Shown here: one piece after another, positions 27,801-36,431 of the stretch
Layout of the letters: the number at the start of each line of letters is the position of its first letter
How positions within the stretch are numbered: the stretch's first letter is position 1
Assembly: GCF_000428525.1 (NCBI RefSeq)
Contig: NZ_KE386760.1
Span: forward strand, 170,973-234,972
DNA length: 64,000 nt
Direction: 5' to 3'
Source of the DNA: Hellea balneolensis DSM 19091
GTDB lineage: Bacteria > Pseudomonadota > Alphaproteobacteria > Caulobacterales > Maricaulaceae
The notes under the pieces: model-generated
The model's input: the letters and a program-made list of their open reading frames with translations, nothing else
The model's database searches: none
Told to the model about the DNA's origin: nothing
Position numbers and translations under genes: made by a program

Positions 27801-29329
27801 GTATCATCACCCATGGATCCGACAGTTTCTTTGCCCATCTCGGCCATAGGCCCAAGGATAAGTTCTAAATCTTCGAGGGTCTGGCCACAGGACACTTGCC
27901 GCCTTGCAAGGCTTTCGCCTGTTAGGGCGGGGGCCGGTTCTTTGCCTTCTAGTTTTTCGTCCAGACTAACAACCTTTTTAAGCCATTTTTTATAAGGCCG
28001 CTTTTCAGAAAGTTCATTCAGGATCTCAGTGGAGTCGTAAAACTTGCCGTCCTCCAAATCGACAGCGATCATACGGCCGGGTTTTAACGCACCTTTTTGA
28101 ACAATCGTTTTCTCTTCCATAGGGCACATGCCGGCTTCGGAGCCAACGGCTAAAACTCCGTCATTTGATATAGAGTAGCGCAAAGGACGAAGGCCGTTTC
28201 GGTCCAAACCTGCCATGACCCAGCGCCCGTCATAGGCGGCCAAGGCCGCAGGGCCGTCCCATGGCTCCATCACGCCATTACAATATTCATAGAGGGCGCG
28301 CCAACTTTCGGGCATAAGGTCACCCCGTTTAGAGTAAGCTTCGGGGATTAGCAATGTCTTCGCCATAGGCGCAGTTCGTCCGGCGCGTACCAATAATTCA
28401 AATACAGAGTCGAGCGCAGCAGAGTCAGAGCTGCCCTTTTGAATTACGGGTTTCACGTCATCCGCGCGCTCACCAAAGGCGGCGCTAGCCATTTTAATCT
28501 CATGACTTTTCATGTGATTGGCATTGGCCTTGAGCGTATTGATCTCGCCGTTATGGGCCAACATACGAAAAGGCTGTGCAAGCCACCATTGCGGGAAGGT
28601 ATTGGTGGAATAGCGCTGATGATAAATTGCGGCGCGGGAAATGAATCGCTCATCCTTCAAGTCAGGAAAGAAATTATCAATATCCTCGGCCAGGAACATG
28701 CCTTTATAAATAATTGTCTGAACGGAAAGAGAGCAGGCATAGAAGCTTGGGATCGCGGCTTCAATGGCGCGTTTTTCAATGCGGCGGCGAATGATGTAAA
28801 GCTCACGCTCTAACGTATTGCCTTTGCGGCCTTGCGGATCGCGGAACATGACTTGCTCAATGGCGGGGCGGGTCGCTTTGGCTTTCTCTCCAATAACGGA
28901 GATATCAATCGGGACTTGCCTCCAACCATAAATATAAAAGCCCTCTTTTAGCAGCTCTGTTTCGACAATGGTTCGGGCGGCTTCTTGGCTATTGAAATCA
29001 GTACGCGGCAGAAAGAACATGCCGACCGCGATTTTCGCGGCGGTGGGTTTATGGCCTGTGTCCTCGACTTGGGCCCGGAAAAACCCTTGGGGGATATCAA
29101 GCCGGATACCCGCCCCGTCGCCCGTCTTGCCGTCAGCATCAACTGCGCCGCGATGCCAAACATTTTTCAGCGCTTGCAAAGACATTTCAACAACGTCCCT
29201 GCGCGGTGTCCCGTCAATAGAGGCCACAAGACCGACACCGCAATTGGCGTGCTCGTCCTCAGGATTATAGGCATGAGCCGCGATTAATTTTTCACGGTCT
29301 GTTTCGTATTTTTTAAGCCAATCAGACAT
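24809..29329 (-). CDS. gltB: Glutamate synthase [NADPH] large subunit
   Basis: GltB takes ammonia from glutamine to 2-oxoglutarate, with electrons from GltD, to make glutamate. The 1506-residue protein has a short leader and Cys30 (N-C-G-V-G), the nucleophile of the glutaminase domain (residues about 30-430), then a central domain, an FMN-barrel with G-E-G-G-E-D and G-A-K-P-G-E-G-G-Q-L-P-G (near residues 905-970), an iron-sulfur motif C-I-M-V-R-Q-C-H-S-N-T-C-P-V-G-V (near 1130), and the C-terminal GXGXG helix domain. It is the third gene of gltD-GFA-gltB, 9 bp after the GFA gene. Confidence 0.98.
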   Translation of the reverse strand: MSDWLKKYETDREKLIAAHAYNPEDEHANCGVGLVASIDGTPRRDVVEMSLQALKNVWHRGAVDADGKTGDGAGIRLDIPQGFFRAQVEDTGHKPTAAKIAVGMFFLPRTDFNSQEAARTIVETELLKEGFYIYGWRQVPIDISVIGEKAKATRPAIEQVMFRDPQGRKGNTLERELYIIRRRIEKRAIEAAIPSFYACSLSVQTIIYKGMFLAEDIDNFFPDLKDERFISRAAIYHQRYSTNTFPQWWLAQPFRMLAHNGEINTLKANANHMKSHEIKMASAAFGERADDVKPVIQKGSSDSAALDSVFELLVRAGRTAPMAKTLLIPEAYSKRGDLMPESWRALYEYCNGVMEPWDGPAALAAYDGRWVMAGLDRNGLRPLRYSISNDGVLAVGSEAGMCPMEEKTIVQKGALKPGRMIAVDLEDGKFYDSTEILNELSEKRPYKKWLKKVVSLDEKLEGKEPAPALTGESLARRQVSCGQTLEDLELILGPMAEMGKETVGSMGDDTPLAVLSDIYRPLSHYFRQNFSQVTNPPIDPLRETRVMGLKTRFKNLRNILAEDSSQTTEMLVLESPVMTTGMLTKFKKLAGPKKAHIIDCTFAVSDVSSDKGAALKAVLQRVKAEAEEAVKRGVENIILTDEYTDDDNVAAPIILCTGAVQTHLVSHGLRSSCSIIVRSAECLDTHYFAVLIGAGATAVNAYMAQDSLADRVNRGLLDMSVDEATAQYKKAIEGGLLKIISKMGISVISSYRGGNNFEALGLSRALVGENFPGMTSRISGIGLAGLEAKALEAHERAYEPSVVRLPVGGLYRVRAKGERHAYKAEMIHMLQEAVGSEDYELYKKYAHVVNNEKPIQIRDLLDIRAAGKPLPLRRVQSVNEIRRRFCTPGMSLGALSPEAHGTLNIAMNRIGAKSVSGEGGEDRARYVPLPNGDNPNSAVKQIASGRFGVTAEYLNQCREIEIKVAQGAKPGEGGQLPGFKVTEMIAKFRNATPGVTLISPPPHHDIYSIEDLAQLIYDLKQINPTARVAVKLVASSGVGTIAAGVAKAKADTILIAGHNGGTGASPNTSLKYAGIPWELGLSEAHQVLKLNNLRNSVTLRTDGGLKTGRDIVIAALLGAEEYGIGTLSLVAMGCIMVRQCHSNTCPVGVCVQDPRLREKFTGTPEKVINLMTFIAEDVREILAELGVETLDEIIGRTDLLAQVSRGSENLDDLDLNPILARVDNSRIKDTRRERIEVPETLDTNIIADSRQLFERREKTYLTYAVENTHRAVGTRTSSHIYQSFGAEGLPDGQLTVRLRGSAGQSLGAFGMKGLRLIVDGDANDYVGKGLSGAEIIVAPQGSTPIEHHESAIIGNTCLYGATSGTLMVSGRAGERFAVRNSGAITVIEGCGTNGCEYMTGGTAVILGKVGDNFGAGMTGGMAYIYDEDNTFEKAVNPDSVVWQRFDAEHYEEECLDLIRRHVALTGSEFSKKLLTEWDLERGKFWQVIPKEMLSRLKIPLTQAAAE

Positions 29330-29338
29330 ACTTAATTC

Positions 29339-29752
29339 CTATTCTGCGCCGTAAAGTGCAAAGACCTCAGCGCCAGTAAGTTTTTCGCGCTCGCCTTCGA
29401 GATTATAAAAGCCGGGTTTTTCTTCGATGAAAAACTCTTTGGTAATTTTGACGTCATCCGAGATACCTTGGACCGCGCCTACGCAGACGGACATTTTTGA
29501 TAGGTCTTCAACGAGGCGGTAAAAAAGGCTGCTGCCGCAGGTGCTGCAAAAACCACGTTCGGCCCATTCTGAACTACGATACCATTTCAGGCCTTTTCTG
29601 TTTTCAAATTCCACCATGGTGAAGTCGAGGCTCATATTAACACTACCGCTCCATGTACGGCACTGGCCGCAATGACAAGAATCCAGATGAGCAGGTTCCT
29701 CAACCTTAAACGCGACCTCGCCACAGAGACATTTTCCGTTGAGTTTTGTCAT
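29339..29752 (-). CDS. GFA/CENP-V-fold zinc protein inside the gltDB operon
   Basis: A 137-residue protein of the glutathione-dependent formaldehyde-activating (GFA)/CENP-V family. Zinc-ligand motifs are visible: C-L-C-G-E-V near residue 8, C-H-C-G-Q-C-R near 31-37, and C-S-T-C-G-S-S-L-F near 71-79. Formaldehyde activity has been questioned for the family. It lies 3 bp after gltD and 9 bp before gltB, both on the same strand, so it must be made with glutamate synthase. A link to glutathione or glutamate metabolism is tempting but unproven. Confidence 0.88.
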   Translation of the reverse strand: MTKLNGKCLCGEVAFKVEEPAHLDSCHCGQCRTWSGSVNMSLDFTMVEFENRKGLKWYRSSEWAERGFCSTCGSSLFYRLVEDLSKMSVCVGAVQGISDDVKITKEFFIEEKPGFYNLEGEREKLTGAEVFALYGAE

Positions 29753-29755
29753 AAT

Positions 29756-31195
29756 TTATTCCGCCGCGATCTTGGCATCCGCCGCCATTTGAGCTTTCAG
29801 ATATTTATGCATGTGGGCGGCAGCGTCGCGGCCTTCGCGGATCGCCCAGACCACGAGGCTCGCCCCGCGCACGATGTCACCTGCGGCGTAAACGCCAGGT
29901 AAGTTTGTTTCAAAGGTGAGCGGATTGACCCGTAATGTGCCCCAGCGCGTCACCGTAATATCATCGGTCAGGTTTTTCATATTTTCAGGGCTGAAACCAA
30001 GGGCTTTGATGACAAGGTCGGCTTTGACATCAAAGTCCGCGCCTTCAATGGGTTCAACACTTTCGCGGCCTGAGGCCTCTTTTTTACCCAAGCGCATTTT
30101 ATCGGCGCGGACAGCTGAGACTGTGCCGCCATCATCATGAATAGATTTCGGTGCGGCGAGCCACTCAAACGTCACGCCCTCCTCCTGCGCATTGGCTGTT
30201 TCACGGCGAGAGCCAGGCATGTTGGCGTGGTCGCGGCGGTAAAGGCAGGTTACAGATTTCGCGCCTTGACGAACCGCCGTGCGAACGCAATCCATCGCTG
30301 TGTCGCCTCCGCCTATCACAACAACATTTTTACCTTCAGCTGTTTCAACGGGAATTTTATCGCCGAGGCCGCGCTTATTGGAATTGATAAGGTAGGGCAG
30401 GGCAGGGGTCACGCCATTCGCGCCTGCGCCCGGACAATCCAAATCGCGCGCTTTGTAAACGCCTGTCGCAATAAGAACGGCTTGATGCTTTTCGCGTAGT
30501 TTATCAAAGGTAATGTCGGCGCCAACATCACAGTTTAGCACAAATTTAATCCCGCCCTCTTCGAGCCGTTTTGTGCGGCGCTGAACAATTTCTTTATCAA
30601 GCTTAAAGTTAGGGATGCCGTAAATCAGCAAGCCGCCCGCGCGGTCATGGCGATCATATACGGTGACTTGCCAGCCCAATTCGCGAAGTTGTTCTGCGGC
30701 GGCGAGACCTGCAGGGCCAGCGCCGATAATGCCGACGGAAAGCGGACGCTCCTGGCGGGGTTTAAGTGGTGGAACCCAACCTTCTTTCCACGCGGTGTCG
30801 GTGAGGTAACGCTCGACGGAACCAATAGTAACTGTGCCGTGGCCGGATTGCTCGATAACACATGAGCCCTCGCAAAGACGATCTTGAGGACAGATACGGC
30901 CGCAAATTTCAGGCATATTATTGGTCGCAGAAGAGACGTGATAAGCTTCTTCAATGCGGCCTTCTGCAGTGAGTTTAAGCCAATCAGGGATATTATTATC
31001 AAGCGGGCAGTGGTTTTGGCAAAAGGGAACACCGCATTGCGAGCATCGAGAGGCCTGTTCTTCGGCCTTTGCATCAATATAATCACCGTAAATCTCAAGA
31101 AAGTCGTCCTTGCGGAGGCTCGAGTCCCGCTTTTCGGGCATATCCCGTTCGGTCTCGACGAATTGCAGCATCTGTCCTGTTGATGTCTTGGCCAT
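29756..31195 (-). CDS. gltD: Glutamate synthase small subunit
   Basis: GltD is the FAD- and NADPH-binding electron-input partner of GltB. The 479-residue protein begins with the two iron-sulfur cysteine clusters (C-S-Q-C-G-V-P-F-C-x3-C-P near 51-63 and C-G-R-I-C-P-Q-D-R-L-C-E-G-x-C near 97-111), followed by the FAD motif G-I-I-G-A-G-P-A-G-L-A-A-A near 155 and a NADPH motif V-V-V-I-G-G-G-D-T-A-M-D-C near 290, with the ending A-G-D-I-V-R-G-A-S-L-V-V-W-A-I. First gene of the gltD-GFA-gltB run; promoter presumably in 31196-31300. Confidence 0.98.
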   Translation of the reverse strand: MAKTSTGQMLQFVETERDMPEKRDSSLRKDDFLEIYGDYIDAKAEEQASRCSQCGVPFCQNHCPLDNNIPDWLKLTAEGRIEEAYHVSSATNNMPEICGRICPQDRLCEGSCVIEQSGHGTVTIGSVERYLTDTAWKEGWVPPLKPRQERPLSVGIIGAGPAGLAAAEQLRELGWQVTVYDRHDRAGGLLIYGIPNFKLDKEIVQRRTKRLEEGGIKFVLNCDVGADITFDKLREKHQAVLIATGVYKARDLDCPGAGANGVTPALPYLINSNKRGLGDKIPVETAEGKNVVVIGGGDTAMDCVRTAVRQGAKSVTCLYRRDHANMPGSRRETANAQEEGVTFEWLAAPKSIHDDGGTVSAVRADKMRLGKKEASGRESVEPIEGADFDVKADLVIKALGFSPENMKNLTDDITVTRWGTLRVNPLTFETNLPGVYAAGDIVRGASLVVWAIREGRDAAAHMHKYLKAQMAADAKIAAE

Positions 31196-31510
31196 GGTTC
31201 TTCCAGTGAAGCTTGAATGAAGTGCGCCTTATACGGCTCTCTCCATACCAAAGTGAGTCCTAAAATACAAGATGCGACAATTTGTCAAAAAAGGATAAAA
31301 TATATAAAATCTTTTATGCTTTAATCAGCGCTAATACATTGTTATTTATAGACATTATTATAACTTTAAAAACAATATTGAGCTATCATGCTATTTTTAG
31401 GTTAGATAAATTAGTGCAATCCAATAGAGTTATGGTGTTTTTCGAGGCTAAATTCATAGAAGGTGGCCTGACGTAAAGGTACGTTAACCCTGTCTGCTTA
31501 GACCTGTAAC

Positions 31511-32323
31511 ATGTCATGGCTTGAGCTTATTATTTTGTCCCTTATTCAAGGGCTTACTGAATTTCTTCCAATTTCCAGTTCTGCGCATCTGGTTTTGGCG
31601 CCGCAGCTTTTAGGATGGGAGACTGATCAGGGCCCATTAATCGATGTGATGGCGCATTTTGGCTCGCTTTTTGCCGTGATGGCTTACTTCCACAAGGATG
31701 TTGGCGGGATTATAAGCGGGTTTTTTGACCTTTTAAGGCGTAAGCTGAACACAAATTCGGCTCTGGCTTTAAACCTTATCATCGCTTCGCCGCCCGCTTT
31801 GGCGCTTGGATTTTTCTTTAGCGCCTTTGGCTATGATGTTTTGCTGCGCTCGCCGCTGATTATTGCCTTTACCACCATTGTTTTCGGTATCCTGCTTTGG
31901 ATCTCTGACATTAGGGGCCGTGAAGAGAAAACAACAGAAGAGCTGACGTGGAAAGGAGCGGCGCTCATGGGTCTTGCCCAAGCTCTGGCGCTTATCCCGG
32001 GTACGTCGCGATCCGGTATTACGATGACGGCGGCGAGATTTATGCATATGACGCGAGAGGAAAGCGCCCGTTTTTCCATGTTGATGAGCCTACCGATTAT
32101 TGGCGCAGGCGGTTTATATGCGCTGCTCAAATTGATTACAGAACCCGGCGGCACGACGGGTCTGTCTGAGGGTCTTATTGTGGCGGTCCTGTCTTTTGCG
32201 GCGGCTTATGCCTGTATCGCGCTTTTCATGAAGTGGGTGTCCAAGATCGGGTTCTTCCCTTTCATGGTGTATCGCCTTCTCTTGGGGGCCGGCTTACTTC
32301 TATGGATATTTACGGGCGCTTGA
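31511..32323 (+). CDS. uppP: Undecaprenyl-diphosphatase
   Basis: UppP (BacA) removes a phosphate from undecaprenyl diphosphate outside the inner membrane so that the lipid carrier for peptidoglycan can be reused. The 270-residue protein has about eight membrane helices and both signature loops: Q-G-L-T-E-F-L-P-I-S-S-S-A-H-L near residue 13 and P-G-T-S-R-S-G near residue 160. It is followed 20 bp later by a serine hydrolase gene, perhaps in one transcript. No strong ribosome site precedes the ATG. Confidence 0.96.
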   Translation: MSWLELIILSLIQGLTEFLPISSSAHLVLAPQLLGWETDQGPLIDVMAHFGSLFAVMAYFHKDVGGIISGFFDLLRRKLNTNSALALNLIIASPPALALGFFFSAFGYDVLLRSPLIIAFTTIVFGILLWISDIRGREEKTTEELTWKGAALMGLAQALALIPGTSRSGITMTAARFMHMTREESARFSMLMSLPIIGAGGLYALLKLITEPGGTTGLSEGLIVAVLSFAAAYACIALFMKWVSKIGFFPFMVYRLLLGAGLLLWIFTGA

Positions 32324-32343
32324 GCAAAACTGAGGATGATTTA

Positions 32344-33561
32344 ATGCGCCCAACTGCACAGTTCACTGGACAGCAAGATGGGGCGTCTTTTACAGGCGTG
32401 ACTATGATATCGCGCCTCATAATCTCTTTCATTATCAGCCTCTCATTTGTCTTCACAGCCGCGGCAAATGTCTCCTCCCAAGTGCGCACTCCCGGTATTG
32501 ATATTCAAGAGCTTGATAAGCGCGCCGATCAGCTTATGCATCAGCTTGAAATGGTTGGCTTGTCCGTGGCAGTGGTCGAAGACGGGAAAATGACATGGGC
32601 GAAAGGCTATGGCGAAACGCTGCGCAATTCAAACAGCCCGGTTACAGCTGATACTGTGTTTCGCTGGGCCTCTGTTTCCAAGGGCGTAGCTGCCGCCACC
32701 GTATTATCCCTTGAAGAAGAAGGGCATTTCTCACTGGCTGAACCCGCTAAATTTCATGCCAGCTCGCTTGAACTTCCGGCCTCTGATAAACCCATTACAA
32801 TCGAAGACTTGCTCTCGCACCGCGTCGGTATTGTCCGTAATGCTTATGATAATCGTATTGAAGGCGGTAAAGGGGCCAAGACGGTCCGGCGCGCCTTGAA
32901 AGAGCTGAAATATTTATGCGAGCCCGGTACGTGTCATACCTATCAAAATGCAGCTTATGATGCCTCGTCTGAGATCATAGAGAGCGTCACAGGCTTGCCC
33001 TATAAGGCGGTTGTCCAAGACCGTATTTTTGGCCCGCTCGGCATGGATACGGCGAGCACAACATTAGAGGGTTTGCAACGGTCCAAGTCTTGGGCGAAGC
33101 CACATGGACGATTTGGAAATCGTATTAACCGTGTTAAAGAGACTTATTACCGCGTTCCTGCAGCGGCAGGGGTAAATAGTTCGGTTAAAGATTTAGCGAA
33201 ATGGATGATGGCTCAAATGCCGGCGGAGCAGAAACTACCGGAAACAATTCTGGTCGACATGCAAACGCCTCGTATTATTACGCCGCGTGAACAGCGCTTT
33301 ATGCGCCGTAAGTATCGCGCTCTCGAAAATGCCCATTACGGATTAGGGTGGCGCGTCTATGATTATACAGGACATAAAGTCATCGGACATCGCGGCGGTG
33401 TTCAGGGCTACCGTGCTTTGGTTCTCTTCGATCCCGAAAAGCGGTCTGGTATAGCTATGATGTGGAACAGCCCGCATTCCCGCCCCATAGGGCTGCAACT
33501 TGAATTTATGGACCAGCTATACGGCCTTCCGAAACGTGATTGGTTACGGTTGAATAAATGA
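32344..33561 (+). CDS. Beta-lactamase-family (class C) serine hydrolase
   Basis: A 405-residue exported protein of the penicillin-binding/AmpC/LACTB superfamily. The start at 32344 has GAGGA in front, giving about 20 residues before the hydrophobic signal core; the ATG at 32404 would leave a plain signal peptide. The serine motif is S-V-S-K (in R-W-A-S-V-S-K-G), then H-T-Y-Q-N-A-A-Y (the Y-x-N motif), and H-R-G-G near the end as the third box. It probably acts in the periplasm as a D-Ala-D-Ala-like peptidase or an esterase. It follows the cell-wall gene uppP closely. Confidence 0.88.
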   Translation: MRPTAQFTGQQDGASFTGVTMISRLIISFIISLSFVFTAAANVSSQVRTPGIDIQELDKRADQLMHQLEMVGLSVAVVEDGKMTWAKGYGETLRNSNSPVTADTVFRWASVSKGVAAATVLSLEEEGHFSLAEPAKFHASSLELPASDKPITIEDLLSHRVGIVRNAYDNRIEGGKGAKTVRRALKELKYLCEPGTCHTYQNAAYDASSEIIESVTGLPYKAVVQDRIFGPLGMDTASTTLEGLQRSKSWAKPHGRFGNRINRVKETYYRVPAAAGVNSSVKDLAKWMMAQMPAEQKLPETILVDMQTPRIITPREQRFMRRKYRALENAHYGLGWRVYDYTGHKVIGHRGGVQGYRALVLFDPEKRSGIAMMWNSPHSRPIGLQLEFMDQLYGLPKRDWLRLNK

Positions 33562-33616
33562 CAATTCACGCGCCTTGCTAAATGTGATATAAGCGAGTCT
33601 CCATGGAGGTGTTGAT

Positions 33617-33967
33617 ATGAGTTATATTCAAGGGTTTGTTGTGCCTGTCCCTAAGGCCAAGAAAGAGACCTATATAAAATTAGCGGCGGCCTCGGCGCCG
33701 ATTTTCATGGAATATGGCGCGGTGCGTGTTGTTGAAAATTGGAGTGAAAATACACCTGATGGAAAGGTTACGGATTATAAGAAAGCTGTCCAAGCAACAG
33801 CAGATGAAGCCGTTGTCTTTTCTTGGATTGAATGGCCGGATCAAAAGACCTGTGACGGGGCGGCGCAGAAAATGGAAAGCGACCCACGTTGGGGCGAGAT
33901 GGGCGAAATGCCTTTTGATGGGAAGCGCCTGATATATGCTGGGTTTGAGACGATTTTTGAGACATAA
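33617..33967 (+). CDS. DUF1428 protein
   Basis: A 116-residue alpha-beta protein matching DUF1428 (YbaA-like): it opens Y-I-Q-G-F-V-V-P-V-P, has A-x-x-F-x-E-Y-G-A-V-R-V-V-E-N-W near residue 28, then V-V-F-S-W-I-E-W-P-D near 72, M-G-E-M-P-F-D-G-K-R-L-I-Y-A-G-F near 102. This is a dimeric alpha-beta barrel family with no proven function. GGAGG lies in front of the start. Confidence 0.92.
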   Translation: MSYIQGFVVPVPKAKKETYIKLAAASAPIFMEYGAVRVVENWSENTPDGKVTDYKKAVQATADEAVVFSWIEWPDQKTCDGAAQKMESDPRWGEMGEMPFDGKRLIYAGFETIFET

Positions 33968-33986
33968 GTTTTAAAGAGCCAATAAA

Positions 33987-34014
33987 AAACCCGCCTCATT
34001 GGGCGGGTTTTAAA
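33987..34014. terminator. Two-way terminator between DUF1428 gene and etfA
   Basis: AAACCCGCC (33987-33995) pairs with GGCGGGTTT (34002-34010) around six bases, with A and T runs on both sides, so it can stop both convergent transcripts. Confidence 0.8.
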
Positions 34015-34033
34015 ATCTTAGAATCGGTGCTTA

Positions 34034-34108
34034 GGCGGGCATTCCCGTGAACGGGCTTCGCCCGCAGACCGGTCCCTGTGTTTGCTTGCAAACACTAGGG
34101 TCACGTGA
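34034..34108. repeat. Paired GC-rich hairpins at the etfA end
   Basis: Nested dyads lie in the 100 bp after the terminator: GCGGGC with GCCCGC around CCCGTGAACGGG, then CCCTGTGTTTG with CAAACACTAGGG around CTTG. They sit between the two-way terminator and the etfA stop. They look like a small structured element or an etfBA mRNA end. Confidence 0.5.
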
Positions 34109-34111
34109 ATG

Positions 34112-35053
34112 TTAATATCCAGCTTTCTCCAATTCTGCTTCAAATTCCGGAAGCGCTTTAAAGAGGTCCGCAACTAAGCCGTAATCCGCGACTTGGAAAA
34201 TCGGCGCGTCTTCGTCTTTATTGATAGCGGCGATGACCTTGGAGTCTTTCATGCCTGCCAAATGTTGGATCGCGCCTGAAATACCGACGGCAATGTAAAG
34301 AGCTGGCGCAACGGCTTTACCCGTTTGGCCGACTTGCCAATCATTAGGCACAAAGCCCGCATCGACGGCCGCGCGAGATGCGCCCATAGCTGCGCCGAGC
34401 TTATCTGCGATACCTTCGAGCAGTTTAAAGTTCTCGCCATTACCCATGCCGCGTCCGCCAGAAATAACGACTTTCGCTGCAGTGAGCTCAGGGCGGTCTG
34501 ATTTGGACAGCTCTTCACCGACATATTCGGATTTGAAAGGCCCTGCCGGATCAGCAAGCATTTTATCAGCGGCTGAGCCGCCTTCGCTCGCCGCGGCAAA
34601 AGCTGTTGTCCGTACGGTGACGACTTTCTTGGCGTCTGTGGATTGCACAGTGGCCATAGCATTACCCGCATAGATCGGACGCACAAATGTATCTGCGCTC
34701 TCAACGCCTGTGACAGACGAGATCTGCTGAACGTCAAGCTTAGCGGCAACGCGCGGCATGTAGTTTTTATGCGTGGTCGTATCAGGCGCAAGTATAGCAT
34801 CATAATCGCTCATGAGCGGGACAATGACAGCTTCCATAGACTCGGCGAGCTGACGCTCAAGAGAGACATGGTCAACACCCAAGACATGACGCACGCCGTT
34901 GATTTTGGCGGCTTGGCCCATAACGTCTTTGACGCCTTTACCTGCGACAAGCACATCAACATCTACGCCCATCGCCGCTGCGGCTGTAACAGTTTTATGG
35001 GTCGCGTCTTTAAGGTCTGAATTATCGTGTTCAGCAACGACAAGAATAGCCAT
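34112..35053 (-). CDS. etfA: Electron transfer flavoprotein alpha subunit
   Basis: EtfA carries FAD and, with EtfB, takes electrons from acyl-CoA and related dehydrogenases and passes them to the quinone pool via ETF-QO. The 313-residue protein has the N-terminal adenine-nucleotide-hydrolase-like domain and the C-terminal FAD domain with S-G-G-R-G-M-G near residue 198, V-G-Q-T-G-K near 246, and I-S-G-A-I-Q-H near 266 and A-I-N-K-D near 285. It overlaps etfB's stop by one base (TAATG). Not next to the quinone oxidoreductase gene. Confidence 0.97.
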   Translation of the reverse strand: MAILVVAEHDNSDLKDATHKTVTAAAAMGVDVDVLVAGKGVKDVMGQAAKINGVRHVLGVDHVSLERQLAESMEAVIVPLMSDYDAILAPDTTTHKNYMPRVAAKLDVQQISSVTGVESADTFVRPIYAGNAMATVQSTDAKKVVTVRTTAFAAASEGGSAADKMLADPAGPFKSEYVGEELSKSDRPELTAAKVVISGGRGMGNGENFKLLEGIADKLGAAMGASRAAVDAGFVPNDWQVGQTGKAVAPALYIAVGISGAIQHLAGMKDSKVIAAINKDEDAPIFQVADYGLVADLFKALPEFEAELEKAGY

Positions 35054-35802
35054 TAGATAACTCCTGCTTCGTTTTTAAGTTTATCAACTAATTGCGCGGC
35101 ATCTTCGACTTTAATACCGGCTTTGCGCGCTTCTGGTTCAGTGACCTTAAGCGTTTTAAGGCGCGGCGCTGTATCGACGCCGTAATCGGCAGGGGTCTTA
35201 GCATCGATCGGCTTTTTCTTGGCCTTCATAATATTGGGAAGAGAAGCATAACGCGGCTCATTCAGGCGAAGGTCAGTTGTAACGATAGCTGGCATTTGTA
35301 GCTTTACAGTCTGCAATCCACCGTCAACTTCTTTCACAACTGTAAGCTCACTCCCTGCTTGCTCCATAGAGTTAGCGGCTGACCCGATAGGCCAATCCAT
35401 AAGTGCTGCAAGCATACCGCCTGTTGAGCCATAATCATTATCAATGGCTTGCTTGCCAAGAATAACGAGCTCAGGGCCTTCTTCGTCGCAAATCGCTTTG
35501 AGGATTTTAGCCACCGCCAAGGGCTCTAAATCTTCATCTGTTGTGACGTGGATACCGCGGTCCATACCCATAGCAAGGCCTGTACGAATAGTTTCTTGCG
35601 CTTTAGCTGGGCCGATTGAGACGACTATGGCTTCGCTCGCCGCGCCGCTTTCTTTCATCTTAACGGCTTGCTCGACAGAAATTTCGTCAAAAGGATTCAT
35701 AGACATTTTGACATTGGCAAGATCAATGCCGGATTGGTCCGATTTAACGCGGGCCTTTACGTTGTAATCAAGCACGCGCTTGACAGGAACAAGGACTTTC
35801 AT
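35053..35802 (-). CDS. etfB: Electron transfer flavoprotein beta subunit
   Basis: EtfB binds AMP and docks to partner dehydrogenases. The 249-residue protein opens [13 protein letters not shown] and contains [12 protein letters not shown] near residue 37 and the family G-K-Q-A-I-D-N-D near 118. The ATG at 35802 starts at the family N-terminus; the frame above it adds 17 residues that do not fit. First gene of the etfBA pair. Confidence 0.97.
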   Translation of the reverse strand: MKVLVPVKRVLDYNVKARVKSDQSGIDLANVKMSMNPFDEISVEQAVKMKESGAASEAIVVSIGPAKAQETIRTGLAMGMDRGIHVTTDEDLEPLAVAKILKAICDEEGPELVILGKQAIDNDYGSTGGMLAALMDWPIGSAANSMEQAGSELTVVKEVDGGLQTVKLQMPAIVTTDLRLNEPRYASLPNIMKAKKKPIDAKTPADYGVDTAPRLKTLKVTEPEARKAGIKVEDAAQLVDKLKNEAGVI

Positions 35803-35920
35803 ATGGGTCTCCAAAATTTGCGGGAGGTCTAAATCATTATACGCGAGATGCATATGCGATAGATGGGCGCAGAAAACAAGGGAGAGCCCTCAGATTTATA
35901 TGCACTTTGTTGCATATGCG

Positions 35921-36042
35921 CGGAGTGTCCGTAATCGATGCAGGGCATCGATTACAATGTAGCGCTCTCATCGCTGGCGATGAAGGTTACTAACGGCTGG
36001 CACCTGGCATAAATCGATATTCTATCAATTCCGGACACTCCG
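35921..36042. repeat. Structured element bounded by 11-bp inverted repeats
   Basis: CGGAGTGTCCG (35921-35931) and CGGACACTCCG (36032-36042) form perfect inverted repeats around 100 bp. The interior contains AATCGATGC/GCATCGATT around three bases (35933-35953) and ATCGC/GCGAT (35970-35981). The element fills most of the 306-bp gap between etfB and the csoR-type gene and holds no gene. It resembles a small non-autonomous element or a structured RNA, but no family is recognised. Confidence 0.5.
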
Positions 36043-36108
36043 TAACCGACACGTCAACAATTTAAATATGATCCGAAAGAGGGAATTAGAGTTGATTAAT
36101 AAACCATA

Positions 36109-36393
36109 TCAGAATGACCTCTTTGAAAGTAAGTCCACCAATTCAGCAACTTTTTCTTCTCGTGCAGAGATATCGTCACTCGCGATAGCGGCGGCCAAAC
36201 AGTGGTCAACATGGTCTTTCAGAAGTTCACCCTCAACGCGCCGCAATGCGGCTGTAACGGCTTTGACTTGCACAAGGATATCTACGCAATAGCGATCTTC
36301 ATTTATCATCTTTTGTAAGCCCCGCACTTGGCCTTCTATACGGGAGAGCCGCTTGAGACTGGCACTGCGGCGTGCTTTTCTGTCTTTTTGCAT
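36109..36393 (-). CDS. CsoR/RcnR-family metal-sensing repressor
   Basis: A 94-residue helical repressor of the CsoR/FrmR/RcnR family. The key ligands of Cu(I)-sensing CsoR seem present: Cys in R-Y-C-V-D-I-L near residue 36 and His-Cys in V-D-H-C-L-A-A near residues 63-64. The ending is short. CsoR releases DNA on binding Cu(I); nickel, cobalt or aldehyde sensors in the family use other residues, so Cu(I) is most likely. It is divergent from a three-gene metal operon across a 53-bp gap that holds a matching operator. Confidence 0.9.
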   Translation of the reverse strand: MQKDRKARRSASLKRLSRIEGQVRGLQKMINEDRYCVDILVQVKAVTAALRRVEGELLKDHVDHCLAAAIASDDISAREEKVAELVDLLSKRSF

Positions 36394-36431
36394 ATCATGA
36401 CCATTTTGTGACTTGAGATATCGAATTATTT

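Noticed and set aside
31282..31476. 64-residue hydrophobic frame before uppP
   Set aside because: AT-rich, no ribosome site and no recognised pattern; hydrophobic only because of A/T codons.
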